Shown one piece after another: positions 1-11,382 of a stretch of DNA of 64,000 nucleotides. Below the pieces are notes generated by a model. It was not told where the DNA came from and did no database searches. It saw nothing but the letters and a program-made list of their open reading frames with translations. The position numbers and the translations under genes are program-made. Positions within the stretch are counted from its first letter, which is position 1; each line of letters begins with the position of its first letter. This DNA comes from Allacma fusca (taxonomy: Eukaryota; Arthropoda; Collembola; Symphypleona; Sminthuridae). The stretch spans positions 1,753,501 through 1,817,500 of the forward strand of contig OX359248.1 in assembly GCA_947179485.1 (NCBI GenBank). Reading direction: 5' to 3'.

Positions 1-660
1 GAAAAATTTTGAAAACAGAATTTAAGCTTGAAATTTTGTTTTGACATTACCCCTAACATGCATATGTGAAAAAAACTTCAAAATTTTCAATATTCCAATT
101 TTTTCGAAATTTTGAAAAATTTTGAAATTGCTTTTTTTGCTTTGAATTTGGCTTTCACATTTTCCTGACGTTGTGAATGTTCAAACAACCACAGGGAATT
201 TCATAGTTTCCCAAAATTTCGAAAATTATGGGAAACTTCTCAAAAGGAATCCTGGAGCGATCTCCATTTTGACCTTGTGGACACAAAGGCTTCTGTACCA
301 TTACGCATAGCTGAAAAACAATTTGTCCACAACAACCTCCTGACCATGTAGATGTGCAGACCACTTCGATTTTTTTCATTTTTCAAAATTTCGAAAAATT
401 TTGAAAACAGAATTTAAGCTTGAAATTTTGTTTGGACATTACCCCTAACATGCAGATGTGAAAAAAACTTCAAAATTTTCAATATTCCAATTTTTTCGAA
501 ATTTTGAAAAATTTTGAAATTGCTTTTTTTGCTTTGAATTTGGCTTTCACATTTTCCTGACGTTGTGAATGTTCAAACAACCACATAGAATTTCATAGTT
601 TCCCAAAATTTCGAAAATTATAGGAAACTTCTCCACAAAAGGAATCCTGGGGCGATCTCG
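1..660. repeat. 391-bp tandem repeat, two copies
   Basis: The motif gaaaaattttgaaaacag starts at 1 and again at 392, and the following sequence is repeated with only scattered differences, giving a period of 391 bp. The first copy is probably cut by the window edge. The unit is rich in aaattttgaaa/tttcgaaaa stretches and holds no convincing gene. A diverged third copy in the same orientation lies at about 3925-4270. This looks like a satellite-like or transposon-derived dispersed repeat. Confidence 0.8.
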
Positions 661-1919
661 ATTTTTTACTTCCTTACTTGCTGAAGTGCAAACAATTTCA
701 ATTCGTTTGCATTGACGCTAGTAAGTCTTGGTATCAGAAATAACGTGTTATCGTGCAAATTGGTTGTATAAATTAGCGAATTATAAATCAAGCAACAGAA
801 ATTGATTATACAGAGTAGCAAATATAAAAACTTGCTTAACCATATTTGAAACGTTTCGGAAGCAAATTTTAATAAGGTGACTTGAAAATACAATTTCATT
901 GCCAGTTATGCATTGTTAATTTTTAAAGCAAAATCATTGCCAATAACTTGTAGGCTTTAATCTATGCATTCATAATTTCATTTTAGTTTGCAGGTAGGAT
1001 TTGATTCTGACAAAGATGTATGTCAATTGTAGATAAGACAATTCTCAGGACTGATGTATGCAGGTTGTACGTAGGGTCAAATCTCGGGAGTGATCTATGT
1101 ATTCCAATATGCAGACTCTACTTTAGAATTTAAAAATATTTAGGATTTAGTATATGTGAATGTTTTACCCAGCTTTGATGCAGGGAAATTTAGAAATGAT
1201 TTTACAGGAAGATTTACAAAAAATCATCCCCTGGCTCATGTTTATTTGCATCAAACGAGGTACAAATATAAAATAACACGTCTAAATCAATACAAGAACA
1301 ATATGCAGCAAGACGTTTGAGCAAGTAACAATTGTCAGCCTATAGGTAGTTTTGGCAACTTTAACAGTAAGTGTTGAATCAATTTTTTCCAAGAAAAAGG
1401 GCTTTACAATATGTTATTTTTAATTGTAATTGCAATTTAAAAGGAATTAATAAAAACTGTTAAGCAAAAAATTAAACTTTTAATTATAGAAAATAATGTG
1501 ACAAATGTATCCTAGCTTTCATTATAATGAAATGCATTGAGTTCCAGATTGACACTGAAAGAAGCAACACGAAAAAAAGGTTGCTCCCTTATCTCTTAAG
1601 ATAACTCCAAGTATTGACATTCAAATAAGGTACTTCAAGACAAAACACGAGCAGCTCTCACAGTTTCTCAGTTTCCGCCATATTTCCCCCACATAACTGC
1701 TTTCATGTACATAGTTAGGGTGCGGCAATATTTAAGAGTAGTAATATTTTGTACAAGTAATTCCTTCTACCTCAACCGCTGGACCTGCAACTGCCCGGTT
1801 ACACCAGGGTACTCGTACTAATTATTCGTTGGCAAAAAGTGCAAAAGTTTGAGGTGTAAACCGGGCTAAGGCTAAGGCAAGTTTTTGTATATAATATATC
1901 CACATCTTGCACTCAAATC
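661..1919. other. Non-coding stretch before LINE ORF1
   Basis: No gene, TIR pair or TSD was found here. The last part, from roughly 1780, may be the 5' untranslated region of the LINE copy whose ORF1 starts at 1920, but the 5' border could not be placed. Confidence 0.4.
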
Positions 1920-2858
1920 ATGACTGATATGAACAATAAAAAGCCACACAATACTACCAAACCTCTGAATTTAAAAGGTGACCCGATAATCGCGGACACG
2001 GACGATAGTTCATCTTTATCCCGAACGGCCCGTGAAGGAAGAGTACTGAGGAGAGGTGATAGAGGAGAAGCTGTCAAATTAAAGGGCGAAGCGGACGACC
2101 CTGGAATGATCATGAAAACCATAAAGGATCTACAGAAGGATATACAGGAGAGCTCAAAGAAAACCAACGCTTCTCTGGCCATATTAATCAAAGAATCTGC
2201 AACTGTAAAGGAGAATATCCAGTCCCTAACAAATTCATTTGACAATCAGAACGTAAGAATGGAAATACTTGAACGGGCGGTTGCTGATAACTCCGCCAGC
2301 CTGAACACTGAGCTTGTTCACTTGAAAAATGACATGTTGGAAATGAAGAACCCGGACAATGCGAGAGGAATTATTATAACTGGAACTAATCTACCTGTGC
2401 GGCCAAAGAAGGAAGACGTTGACAGCATTATCTCCGAACTTCTACGTGTAACAGGCGTAAATACTCGGGTCGAGAATGTATTCCCTATTCCCTGGAGGGA
2501 TGGAAGTTGTTCTATTGTATGTAAGTTTCGCTCCAAATATGATTGCGGTCTAATATGGAAAAATGTTTCTAAATTAAATAAATCGAAGCTTGCAATTAAA
2601 CCGGACCTGACATTTGAGCAACGACGGATAAAACAGCACTTGTACGAATGGGGTTCCAAGACAGTAGACTCGTCGAACAAAACAATGCGCTTGAAGTCAT
2701 GGCGATATCTTGGAATCAGCGACCCCACTAGTGGGGACACATTTTTCTACGAATCCGATGGAAGGCAAGTAGTAAGGATATGCTCGGAATGGTTGCCGCA
2801 AAAGAAACCAGGGGCCCCTACTGAACTATCTTCTCAACCGTCGCACACATGTAAATGA
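1920..2858 (+). CDS. LINE ORF1 protein (coiled coil plus FP/L1-ORF1-like nucleic-acid binding region)
   Basis: Intact 312-aa ORF starting at ATG. A charged N-terminus (residues 1-60) is followed by a helical stretch rich in K, E, S, L and N with heptad-like spacing (about 60-140), then a compact domain beginning near residue 149 (GIIITGTNLPV) and a basic C-terminal part. This layout is that of ORF1 proteins of L1/CR1-type non-LTR retrotransposons, which bind their RNA as coiled-coil multimers. The C-terminal half also resembles the FP protein family found in LINE ORF1s. No ORF2 follows: after the stop at 2858 comes a non-coding segment ending in a short-repeat tail. The ORF has no stops or frameshifts. 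Exact clade is not determined. Confidence 0.75.
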   Translation: MTDMNNKKPHNTTKPLNLKGDPIIADTDDSSSLSRTAREGRVLRRGDRGEAVKLKGEADDPGMIMKTIKDLQKDIQESSKKTNASLAILIKESATVKENIQSLTNSFDNQNVRMEILERAVADNSASLNTELVHLKNDMLEMKNPDNARGIIITGTNLPVRPKKEDVDSIISELLRVTGVNTRVENVFPIPWRDGSCSIVCKFRSKYDCGLIWKNVSKLNKSKLAIKPDLTFEQRRIKQHLYEWGSKTVDSSNKTMRLKSWRYLGISDPTSGDTFFYESDGRQVVRICSEWLPQKKPGAPTELSSQPSHTCK

Positions 2859-3472
2859 GATAGGGGAGTAACAAACTCAAAATTAATCTTCTGGAACTCA
2901 TGGTTTTTTCAAATATTACAAATCTAAATGGAAATAACTTAGTTTTCATATTCTCATAAAAATTTTTTTTTTTGCTTTGCTTTAATGGAACCTTTATAAG
3001 GGATGATTTTCAATGTTAAAATGTCGTTAACAACATGATGTATAAATACTTTCTGTCACCAAGCCGTGTAACAAAAGTAGACCAAGTGGGAGCCTAGTTG
3101 GGTTTCTCAAAGATTGCGATTGTGTTGTTGTTCCCTCCAGCATGCCGCATTAGTATTTTTATAATCTTGAAGTCATTTATGTACGCCTAGTTAAGACTTG
3201 GCTGCGATATATTCATCTAAAAAGGTAAATGTATGATATCTAATGAAATGCTATGCTGGCTATATGGCCTATCATTCCTACGTGATATGTAATTCGTCTA
3301 TGAAATTAAAAGAGATATGATTTAAATGCTGCGATTTGTAATTAATTGTAATGTGGATACTTTAAGATCTATAATGTTCTATTTAATAGATTGTATTAAC
3401 AAAATGTTATGTATCTAAAGAAATGCATTATGGGTTAGGCCCGAGAATGCAATAAATTGGCCCTTGGTTGGC

Positions 3473-3496
3473 CTTGATTGATTGATTGATTGATAA
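3473..3496 (+). repeat. (TTGA)n LINE tail
   Basis: About five TTGA units directly after the AATAAA-containing 3' end of the LINE copy, as expected for the 3' terminal repeat used by CR1/L2-like reverse transcriptases. Confidence 0.75.
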
Positions 3497-3684
3497 TGAA
3501 ATGCATTGTTAAAGAATAAATTATGACTAAAAAGCTAGATTCCCTTAACCGTTACTACATGGCTCAGCGGACAATTTTATGTTCTGGTCCTTCAGAACGA
3601 TACCATATACTTAAGCATACTAAACTGTAATGACGATGCAATTTCACCCTGGCTTACTAGCTTTGATTTTCAGCTACATGAGGG

Positions 3685-3915
3685 AACCTCAAGTATTTGT
3701 GACTTGACTTGACTAGATTTTACTTTTTACATGAAGTCATATGCAAGTCAAGTCTAGTCAAGTCATGTGATTTCGCAAGTTGCCAGTCTATTCTAATCAA
3801 GTTTTATAATATTAACACTATGCGTAGTCAAGTCTTTTACATGCATTTTGCTTTCTAATCAAGTTAAGTCTAGACTTTTCTAGTTAAGTCTGAATAGACT
3901 AGCAGTGCTCTGGCC
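3685..3915. repeat. Remnant of a CAAGTC/GACTTG-rich element
   Basis: This stretch is built from variants of AAGTCAAGTC/GACTTGACT, ending in GTCTGAATAGACTAGCAGTGCTCTGG. It looks like the subterminal repeats of a hAT-like MITE, but no matching TIR or TSD was found on the left. A similar motif set occurs at 39895-40160. Confidence 0.4.
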
Positions 3916-3924
3916 TCATAAATT

Positions 3925-4270
3925 ATCGAACCACCACTTCGAATTTCCTAGTTTTCCAAAAATTATGGGAAACTTCTCAACAAAAGACATCCTGGAGCGT
4001 TCTTGGTTTTGAACTTGTCGACACAAAGGGTTCAATGCCATTGAGCTAACAATAAGCTGGAAACAAAATTCCCCAACACAACCTCCTGACCATGTAGATA
4101 TGCAATCCATTTTGAATTTTGAATTTTTCGATATTTCTAGAAATTTTGAAAAATACATTATTTACGCTTTAAGTTTCCCTTGCAATTTTCCCTATACATG
4201 TAGTTGTGAAAACCACTTCGAATTTTCAAAAATTCGAAAAATGGAGATATCATACAAACTTGTAATGGGT
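3925..4270 (+). repeat. Diverged third copy of the 391-bp repeat unit
   Basis: Shares ordered blocks with 180-400, for example aattatgggaaacttctcaa, ggagcg, gacacaaagg and caacctcctgaccatgtaga, in the same orientation and order. It stands alone, not in tandem. Confidence 0.65.
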
Positions 4271-4701
4271 TTTAAACTTCACTGAAACATTTCAGCATGT
4301 GTGTATGCAAACCAGTTCAAATATTTTAGTTTCTGAGAAATTCGGAAAAGTTTCACTCATAAAAATACAAATTGCGCTACCACAACAAGCTGCAAAAATA
4401 ATTTTCATTTGTACTCATACGACACTCATCGCTTCGCTCATTGAGCTGTCGGTCAACCGATTGCAATTTACGATTTTTATAAATCACTCTACACTGCACT
4501 TTCATTACTAATGACTCCTTAGAAGTAATTTTCTGGTTTACAATTTTTTGTCATAAACGGATTGACCTTACGTGCAATTTGTTTTCAAAATATAAGTGTT
4601 CCGATTTTGTAGATAGCAGTGTTGCTCAGAAATTTGGTTCTTGCCGGGTCCTATTGCTTTCAAAAAAAATTCTACAGAAAAAAGATCTACAGGATAACTA
4701 T

Positions 4702-5775
4702 CAGGGTTGCACAAATGAAAATGCCCTAGGTTTTATGCCTGCCCTCCTGAAAATGCCCTGAAAACGCCAAAAATGCCCTGAAAATGCCTTACTCTGAAAA
4801 TGCCCGGCATTTTTGGCATTTTGGGCATTTGTACAGAAACTGATACACTGTGACCATTATTGCTCCTTTAGCTAATATAAGGGAGTTTTTCATAGCATAA
4901 TCATACCCATCCAGTTTGAGAATATGTTATAGTCGATTAAAAAAAAAGAATTTAATTAGTCTAATTCGTTACTTATGGCCAGTGGTTATTTCAATCATCC
5001 GAAATTTAAGCCCCAACGGAGTAAACGCCCTAAACATTCAACGCTGTACATTATAAAAACTTTGGGATTTGGAAAGAACAATTTGCACAGTGCCAGCATA
5101 AATTCCGTATTTTGATAATGGCTTGTAAAGTATAGAAAATTTTACCCTTTCATTAGATACATAAGATGCGACGGTTATAATTTTATGTCAAAACTTGGAG
5201 CTTTCGTAGCAAATTTTGTGTCGACTTTGAAAATTGCATTTAGCCCTAGTAAACCAGTGTAATAATTCTAGGAGTCCAAAATGTAGCAATAAATACATTT
5301 AGATGATGACGAGTTTTGAAGCTCACAAACAAAGATAATTTTAATCTTTCAACAACTATTTTATCTTTTTGTGTTGCATCATTCCCCGAATATGTTTGTT
5401 CTTGAAGTCTAAATAATTACAGACGTGTACAAGCAAATTTAGTGAAAGTAAAATAGAATTATTATTATTTTTCCATAAATGTCTATATCAACTTGCTCCA
5501 GGTTACAACCTTTTTGGAAACAGTTTGTTTCTAAAATTTTATCATGTAATCCAGTTGAATATTAAAATTATTTTCAACATTTTGTGACTTATTTTGCAAA
5601 ATTAGCAGGTATGTAGCTAAAGCCATATATTTAAAAAATTGGAGCGAATATGCCGAAAATGCCTGCCCTAGGCTGAATATGCCCAAAATGCCCAAAGTGC
5701 CATAGATGCCAAAATCCCATGAAACGAAAATGCCCAAAATGCCAGGGCATTTTCATTCAGCATTGTGCAACCCTG
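4702..5775. mobile_element. hAT-like non-autonomous element, AATGCCC family
   Basis: TIRs read CAGGGTTGCACAA at both ends (right end in reverse complement), 13 bp perfect. Both ends carry arrays of AAAATGCCC/GGGCATTTT in inverted orientation. The flanks are ataactat on the left and, two bases beyond the right end, ttaactat (7/8), so the 8-bp TSD is slightly decayed. The 1,074-bp interior has no transposase-like ORF. Confidence 0.8.
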
Positions 5776-6372
5776 AATTAACTATATATGTCCATTGATG
5801 TATGCATAATTACTTTACATTGATTGGCGAAGAGCTGGGATTGTTACATTTGTACAATTACATAATTCACTCAAGAATGTAAAAAAATTAACAATAGTTT
5901 TTGTCCTCACATTTCTGGCTCACTTGGTTACAAATTACGACTTGGCGTTATGAAATAGATCGCAATTCCTACAAAATTCGCTGAGAGCACAGGGTTTTGA
6001 CATATTTTTACGAATTCCAGATCGTTCATAAGAAAATTACAACATCAGAAATTTACCACACCTCCCTCAATTTCGCACATTGCAGATGAGATGGATTTCC
6101 TCTAACATTATTCCATCGTTTTATGGTCATGCCCAGAATTTTCAACATAAAGACATGTGATGCAGCTCTTTGAAGACCAGTACAATTTCCTTAAAACGAA
6201 GGTCAAAATTTATTTAGTAAATAATTTGGCTATAACAAAACTATTTTAATTTCTAAAATCCTTAAAAAGAATATTTTTTATTTTCACATATAACCATCTA
6301 GTTATATGAAACAAACCTTAGAAAATCTGGGAAAAGGTTGATGATGGGAGAATGAAATATTATGCATCATTA

Positions 6373-7247
6373 TAGTGGTCCCGATCTTTCAATTCTGAAT
6401 CAAAAAAACTCGATTCGATTCAATTCAATTCAATTCTGATTCATAATTTTTCGATTCAATTCAAAAGATGAATTGAATCATTTCATTCAATTCACTTCAT
6501 GAATGAAATCACACGAAATGCCTTGAATCGCGATTCAAATGATTCACGTACATCGTATTTGTTTGCATATCCCGCTAAAAAAAATGCAGCTAGAAACGCA
6601 CCACATAAAAAACTCGCACGTGTTTCTGAGACATTTTTGTTGGAAAAACGGTTAGTCAATTATTTCGTAAACAATAATTTTTATATATTAATTACATCAT
6701 TTATTATTAATTATTATTACAACTTACAACATTTACTAACGGTAGAATTTAGGTCATAATGAGACAATAATTAGCAGGATATGCAACTCGAATTTGCTAA
6801 TGTTACAGTCAACTCTCGGTAAAAGGGAAGCTCATGGCACCGGCAAAATTTGTCCCCTATAAACATTACCCCTTATAAGCAGTGTTATACATTGTGTAAA
6901 TGGGAATCGGGACTGTAAATCCCAATCTCTTATATCAAAAAATCACTTGTAAGGGTATCCCTTATATAGCGAAGGTCACTGTAATGACAATTTTATTGAT
7001 AGTGCAACTGACTTATATTCTTCCGCTGTTTTATGTAGTCGTTATAAAATCCTTCAATAAAATGTTTATGTTACCACCTTTTACTGTCTGAATGATTTGA
7101 ATCATCACTCGATTCAATTCAGCACGCAGAAATGAATCAAATGGAATCCTGTGAATCGTGAATTGAATCGAATCATTGTATGTCATTCAATTCATATGCT
7201 GAATTGAATCAAAACGAAAATTTTGAATTGAAAGATTGGGACCACTA
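6373..7247. mobile_element. hAT-like non-autonomous element, GAATTGAATC family
   Basis: TIR TAGTGGTCCCGATCTTTCAA against TAGTGGTCCCAATCTTTCAA (one mismatch), flanked by a perfect 8-bp TSD CATCATTA at 6365-6372 and 7248-7255. Both termini carry GATTCAATTCAATTC arrays in inverted orientation. Length 875 bp. The interior holds a smaller TA-flanked element (6806-6981). Confidence 0.92.
6806..6981. mobile_element. Pogo/Tigger-like MITE nested in the hAT element
   Basis: Begins CAGTCAACTCTCGGTAAAAG and ends with the reverse complement of CAGTGACCTTCGCTATATAA. TA dinucleotides flank it at 6804-6805 and 6982-6983. These ends match the CAGTnnACnnTCGnTATA pattern of pogo/Tigger-type elements of the Tc1/mariner superfamily. 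It is 176 bp long and has no coding capacity. Confidence 0.7.
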
Positions 7248-7549
7248 CATCATTATATGAGCGACGGGGAGAAAAATGTTTTGTTAGACACTACCAAATT
7301 TTCATGCAAATTTGCAAATCAAGTAGGTTTAAAAAATCTGGACGGAAAAAATCATGTTATCTTCTTTAGTAATTACGGCAGCATCGTGGCCAACAAATCC
7401 TGAGGTTCATTAAAGTTTGTCAAAGATATATCGAATTGATTTTCCTCACATGCGGAATCTTTTAACCATCAAATTAATGAGTGCTTACAAGCAAATCTCG
7501 CTCTATGTGAGGATTACACCTCTAAACGCATAAAAGCTAAACGTATAAC

Positions 7550-7948
7550 CAGGGTTGGCAAGTGGCAAGAAATGGCCTGGCCGTTATTGGTTAAAATCCC
7601 GTTCTTACCGGCTTGGTCCAATTGCTTGGGTTGGTGTAAAATGGTCGTAATTAATATTATCCAAATAAATCCACTGTCCAATAAAAACCGGTTTTAACCA
7701 AAACGTACCACCGGCTTGGCTAATATTACGCATGCATGAACACAGGGTTGCCAAGTGGTCAGAAATGGCGTGGTTATTATTGGTTAAAATCCGGTTCTAA
7801 CCGGCCCGGACCTGTTGTATAGGTTGGTATAAAATGGCCATAATTAATACTATCCAAATAAGTCCACTGTCCAATAAAAACCGGTTGTTACCATTTCATG
7901 CCACTGGCTTGGCCTTTATAAATAAAAGCCGGTTTTTTGCCAACCCTG
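7550..7948 (+). mobile_element. hAT-like MITE, CAGGGTTGGCAAGTGG family (copy 1)
   Basis: TIR CAGGGTTGGCAA at both ends with a perfect 8-bp TSD CGTATAAC (7542-7549 and 7949-7956). The 399-bp element consists of two related halves of about 185 bp. The second half starts at about 7743 with another CAGGGTTGCCAAGTGG, so it looks like a fused dimer. It lies in the left arm of the foldback element. Other copies are at 38629-39031 and, split, at 45269-51067. Confidence 0.93.
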
Positions 7949-7987
7949 CGTATAACAGCTAAACGTATAAGCTCAATACGCATAATA

Positions 7988-8219
7988 GGGAGTTAGCGCA
8001 CCCTTTAGATGAGGGAAACTTATAAAACTTATACAGCGAAAGTGACGTCACTTTTCGCTACGCACGTGATCATGACATCACTTTCCATAACTTATGGAAC
8101 GTATAGAGCTGCTGTATAAGTTTCGTTCATTCCGTGAACTTATAAAGTAGCGAACAGTGACGTCACTTTCGCTGTATAAGTTTATAAGTTTCCCTCATCT
8201 AAAGGGTGCGCTAACTCCC
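7988..8219. mobile_element. TA-flanked foldback MITE
   Basis: Starts GGGAGTTAGCGCACCCTTTA and ends with its reverse complement. The near-perfect inverted arms run for more than 60 bp (through gtataagtttataagttt and cgaaagtgacgtcact). TA occurs on both flanks (7986-7987 and 8220-8221), consistent with a Tc1/mariner-type MITE. It is 232 bp and sits inside the left arm of the MULE-like element. Confidence 0.8.
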
Positions 8220-9399
8220 TAATCAGCTGAACGTATAAGGTATCTAAACGTATAATCATCTATACGTATAAGGTATCTAAACGCATAAGGTAGCAAAATG
8301 TACAATAATGTAAATAAATGTATATATTGACATTCGTTTGAATAAGGCTAGTATTTTAATTCAGGGATCAAAACGATATTTAGCGTTCTACATATTCCCT
8401 TGCAGCAGCATCGTCGTTAAAGGGATCAAATTGTCTATTGTATATTAAACCCACGTCTACATGTAATTTAAATAAAAGGAATATATACTAATATTTAATA
8501 ATAATAGTCTAAGTACAGGCAATGTGTACAGGCAAGTCCTCTAACTCTAATAGTCCCAAGTAAGTAGCATTCTAACATTCTGTCAGTCCACTCAGTCGTG
8601 TAGTATCCATGCATTAGTCCCTATCAGTCTCAGTCCTAGCAAAAATCTCAGTCAGTCAATTATGTATTTCGTATGCATTTAAGTCCAGAAGAGTACCACG
8701 TGTTGAGCATACACGTCTTCATGGACTCGACTCAATGTCGACAATTTTATTAATTCTCGAACTCACCATTTGCAATAATTTTTTTTACATTCAGTGTACT
8801 AGTAATTCGATAAATAATTATGGAAAGAACATGTTTTAGCACATATTGGCTAGAATTCTAAATAATGGAAAAAATACTGGTCGAATAATAAAATTTTTCC
8901 AGATTTTCCGAAAATGCCCGTAACTCAAATACTTTATCACGTTGTCAAACATTTCAGATCCTACAACCTTAATTTTGGACAAATTTTTCCCTTACCGCAT
9001 TTCTTTCAATTTGGCTCCGGATAGAGTTTTTTGTCTTTTTTGTTTCATATTTTTGCTGGCGTCTCAAAATACAATACTATTGCTGGTATCGTCTAATATA
9101 TGTGCAAACTGTCATTGAAATTTTCTAGAACCAAGCGCCAAAATTAATTTTTTCAAACATTTTTAGGATAATAACAAATATAATTTTGAATTCCCTTTGC
9201 AACACGTTTTTGACACCTGCTTTTGCAAATATAAAGCTCTGCAAAACACCTATTTTGATTGTAAGCTACAAGAATTAAGTTAATAATGATGATCTTATTT
9301 ATTTATTATCCTACTTCAATGACTACAACTTTACAGCATTTCAGCGGAAATCCTACAAGATTTCCAGCAAACATGTTAATTTTGAGTTCTAGAAAAATT

Positions 9400-9563
9400 C
9401 AGGAGTGGATTTACGGGGTGGCCCACCCTGTAAAACATTTAGGGCCAGGGTAACAAAAATGTTGACAAAGGCCCTCAGATTACATACATGCAAATGCAAA
9501 GGCCCACAAATCCATTTTGAGGGTTAGGGCCAGGGTAAAAATTATTTTAATTATCCACCCCTG
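9400..9563. mobile_element. Small hAT-like MITE (CAGGRGTGG)
   Basis: Ends CAGGAGTGGATTTA and, reversed, CAGGGGTGGATAAT, flanked by gaaaaatt and gaacaatc (6/8 match as an old TSD). The interior repeats gggccagggtaa and aaaggccctcagatt. A related fragment with aaaggccctcagattccatgca lies at about 12741-12825. The element is old and the call is moderate. Confidence 0.55.
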
Positions 9564-10141
9564 GAACAATCCATACGTATACCCTTTTTGTGGCTCAAAT
9601 TACCCAAACGTTGACGCAGTTCAATGACGTAAATTTTGGAAAAACTTGACAAGAGCGGTCCAAGAAAATCAAATATATTATAAGCCTGTCCCGGAAATAT
9701 AGTCAGGCAAATATCAGTAACTGGCGTAAATACTGATTTTTACGGGGTCATCAACGGCTCCTGATAAACAGTGGGATTCAAATTATTTGCGTGGGTTTTA
9801 CCTGTACGCATTGCCTGTACGTAGACTATTTTCCTTTTATTGAAATTACATGTAGACATGGGTTAAATATGCATGAGACAATTTGGTCTCTTTAGCGACG
9901 ATGGTCTTGCAAGGACATGTATTAAATGTAAATGCTTTTAAATAGATACCTTATACGTTTGGCCGATTATACGTTTTTAAAGCCTATACGTTTAGACGAT
10001 TATATGTTTAGATACCTTATGCGTATAGATGATTATGCGTTTAGATACCTTATACGTTTAGCTGATTATGCGTATAACTCTATGCGTTTAGCTGTTATAC
10101 GTTTAGCTCTTTATGCGTTTAGCTAGGATACCCTATGTGAG

Positions 10142-10950
10142 CTCGGGATCGGAATGAAATTTTGTGATTTGATTGGCATTAAAGGCCTATTTTCCTAACC
10201 CGCAATAAAGTCAGTGCCATCTTGAGATTCACTTGATCTTAGCATCATCCTTGCAAGTAAAAATTGTAACTGCTGGAACTGAAAGTGTGAGACAAGGCTT
10301 ACAAATTTCTAAAAAAAATAAATATTTGGCCCTAGATGTTTCCATATTGCCTTAATTACATGTTTGGTTCTCTCGGGTGGAATTTTTAACGTGGGGACAT
10401 GATATTCAACTCGATGAAATTTGCTACACTTGCAGCGTTTGATAGAAAATCTTAAACGACAGACCATCCTTAAGCCAGTAGAAGGTTCAGAAACTCTCCT
10501 TTCCATAACTTTGCTTCTGAAGATGTATTTCCCAACCTTGCTCTCTCTTCTTACATGTCATGACTACAAGACCAATTTAATAGCTACCTGGTAGCTACCA
10601 AAAAATAATTACTTATAGATTAGCTTCAAAAGATTTTTTTTACAATTTGGGCGTCAATAAGCAAATTAAAGCTTTAAAAATTTCAGTTCTTCCAAAACAA
10701 CCTTGCTTGTAAAAAATATTTTGCTCCGATTCCATGATCAATATTTACATATGTCAAGATGAGTTTATGAGCTAGCGGAAATGTTCAAAAATTTAAAAAG
10801 GATTTGTGTGAAAATAGGCGTACTATCGTATACTTGGCGTCCTTTTCTCATCGTTTTTTTGCTCAATTTTGAAATTATTTGTTTTTAAAGAGATTTTTGA
10901 ACTAATATGGTAGGGCTTCCAGCAAGCCCGAAGTTGCGATCTCAGGAACT
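10142..10950. other. Non-coding, nothing recognised
   Basis: AT-rich sequence without an ORF of note, TIR pair or repeat that I can identify. Confidence 0.4.
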
Positions 10951-11382
10951 GAAAATAAGAGGAAAAGATTAAACAAGGAAAAATTTGCAACGAAAAGTGT
11001 GAGGTAAAATTTAGATGTGTATGGATAAATCAGGAAAAATTATTAAGAATTGTGAGCACGACCCGTAAAAACAGAGCAAGGTTGGACAGAGCATTTATTC
11101 CAGCCAAGATGTGGAACTGGAGATTTATTTTTAGGGAAAAATGTAGACAACGATTTAATTTATCTACGCAGCTTATAAATGATGTTGTTATTACCACAAT
11201 TCGTGAATCTTATAGGATAGCATTTCATGACTTGTACAATTAATATATTTATATACAAGTTTGTAACAAATATTTTTCTGTAACAAAATATGTTTGAAAT
11301 CATTATGTACTGTGTCGTAAGGCAAATACCATTGTGGTATCAGTGAAATAAATTATTTCTTTCTCTCTCTCTCTCTCTCTCC
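10950..11382 (+). mobile_element. 5'-truncated LINE fragment with (CT)n tail
   Basis: A frame ending at 11243 encodes a basic, tryptophan-containing peptide (around RARLDRAFIPAKMWNWRF) followed by a helical tail, resembling the extreme C-terminus of LINE ORF2 proteins. It is followed by a 3' UTR, AATAAATTATTT at about 11347 and a CTCTCT tract at 11360-11381. This is most simply the 3' end of a 5'-truncated non-LTR retrotransposon. The left border is a guess. Confidence 0.5.

Larger units (their letters stand above)
1920..3496 (+). mobile_element. LINE copy carrying ORF1 but lacking ORF2
   Basis: ORF1 (1920-2858) is followed by about 615 bp of AT-rich sequence with an AATAAA at about 3450 and a tail of TTGA/ATTG repeats at 3473-3496. 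Such short-repeat tails mark the 3' end of CR1/L2-like LINEs. Just after ORF1, one frame around 2875-2905 reads like the first residues of an endonuclease domain (LIFWNS) before stops appear, suggesting ORF2 was removed by an internal deletion leaving its first codons and the 3' UTR. The 5' end was not located. Confidence 0.6.
7512..10132. mobile_element. MULE-like foldback element with long inverted arms
   Basis: A 9-bp direct repeat CTATGTGAG flanks the element at 7503-7511 and 10133-10141, the TSD length typical of Mutator-like elements. Both ends consist of variants of CTAAACGTATAAGGTAT/ATACCTTATACGTTTAG. The inverted homology continues inward: the block around 8396-8537 (gcatcgtcgtt, cccacgtctacatgtaattt, gtacaggcaa) reappears inverted at about 9806-9910. 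The inner loop (about 8540-9800) has no recognisable transposase. Three smaller elements have inserted into it (7550-7948, 7988-8219, 9400-9563). Total 2,621 bp. Confidence 0.8.

Noticed and set aside
1913-2740. Minus-strand ORFs opposite the LINE ORF1
   Set aside because: They are shadows of the intact plus-strand ORF1, which has the domain layout.
3685-3915. A complete hAT element
   Set aside because: Subterminal-like repeats are present but no left TIR or TSD could be matched, so only a remnant is listed.
9932-10126. 64-codon ORF with repeated RLADY-like units
   Set aside because: It is the right arm of the foldback element (CTAAACGTATAAGG repeats), not a gene.
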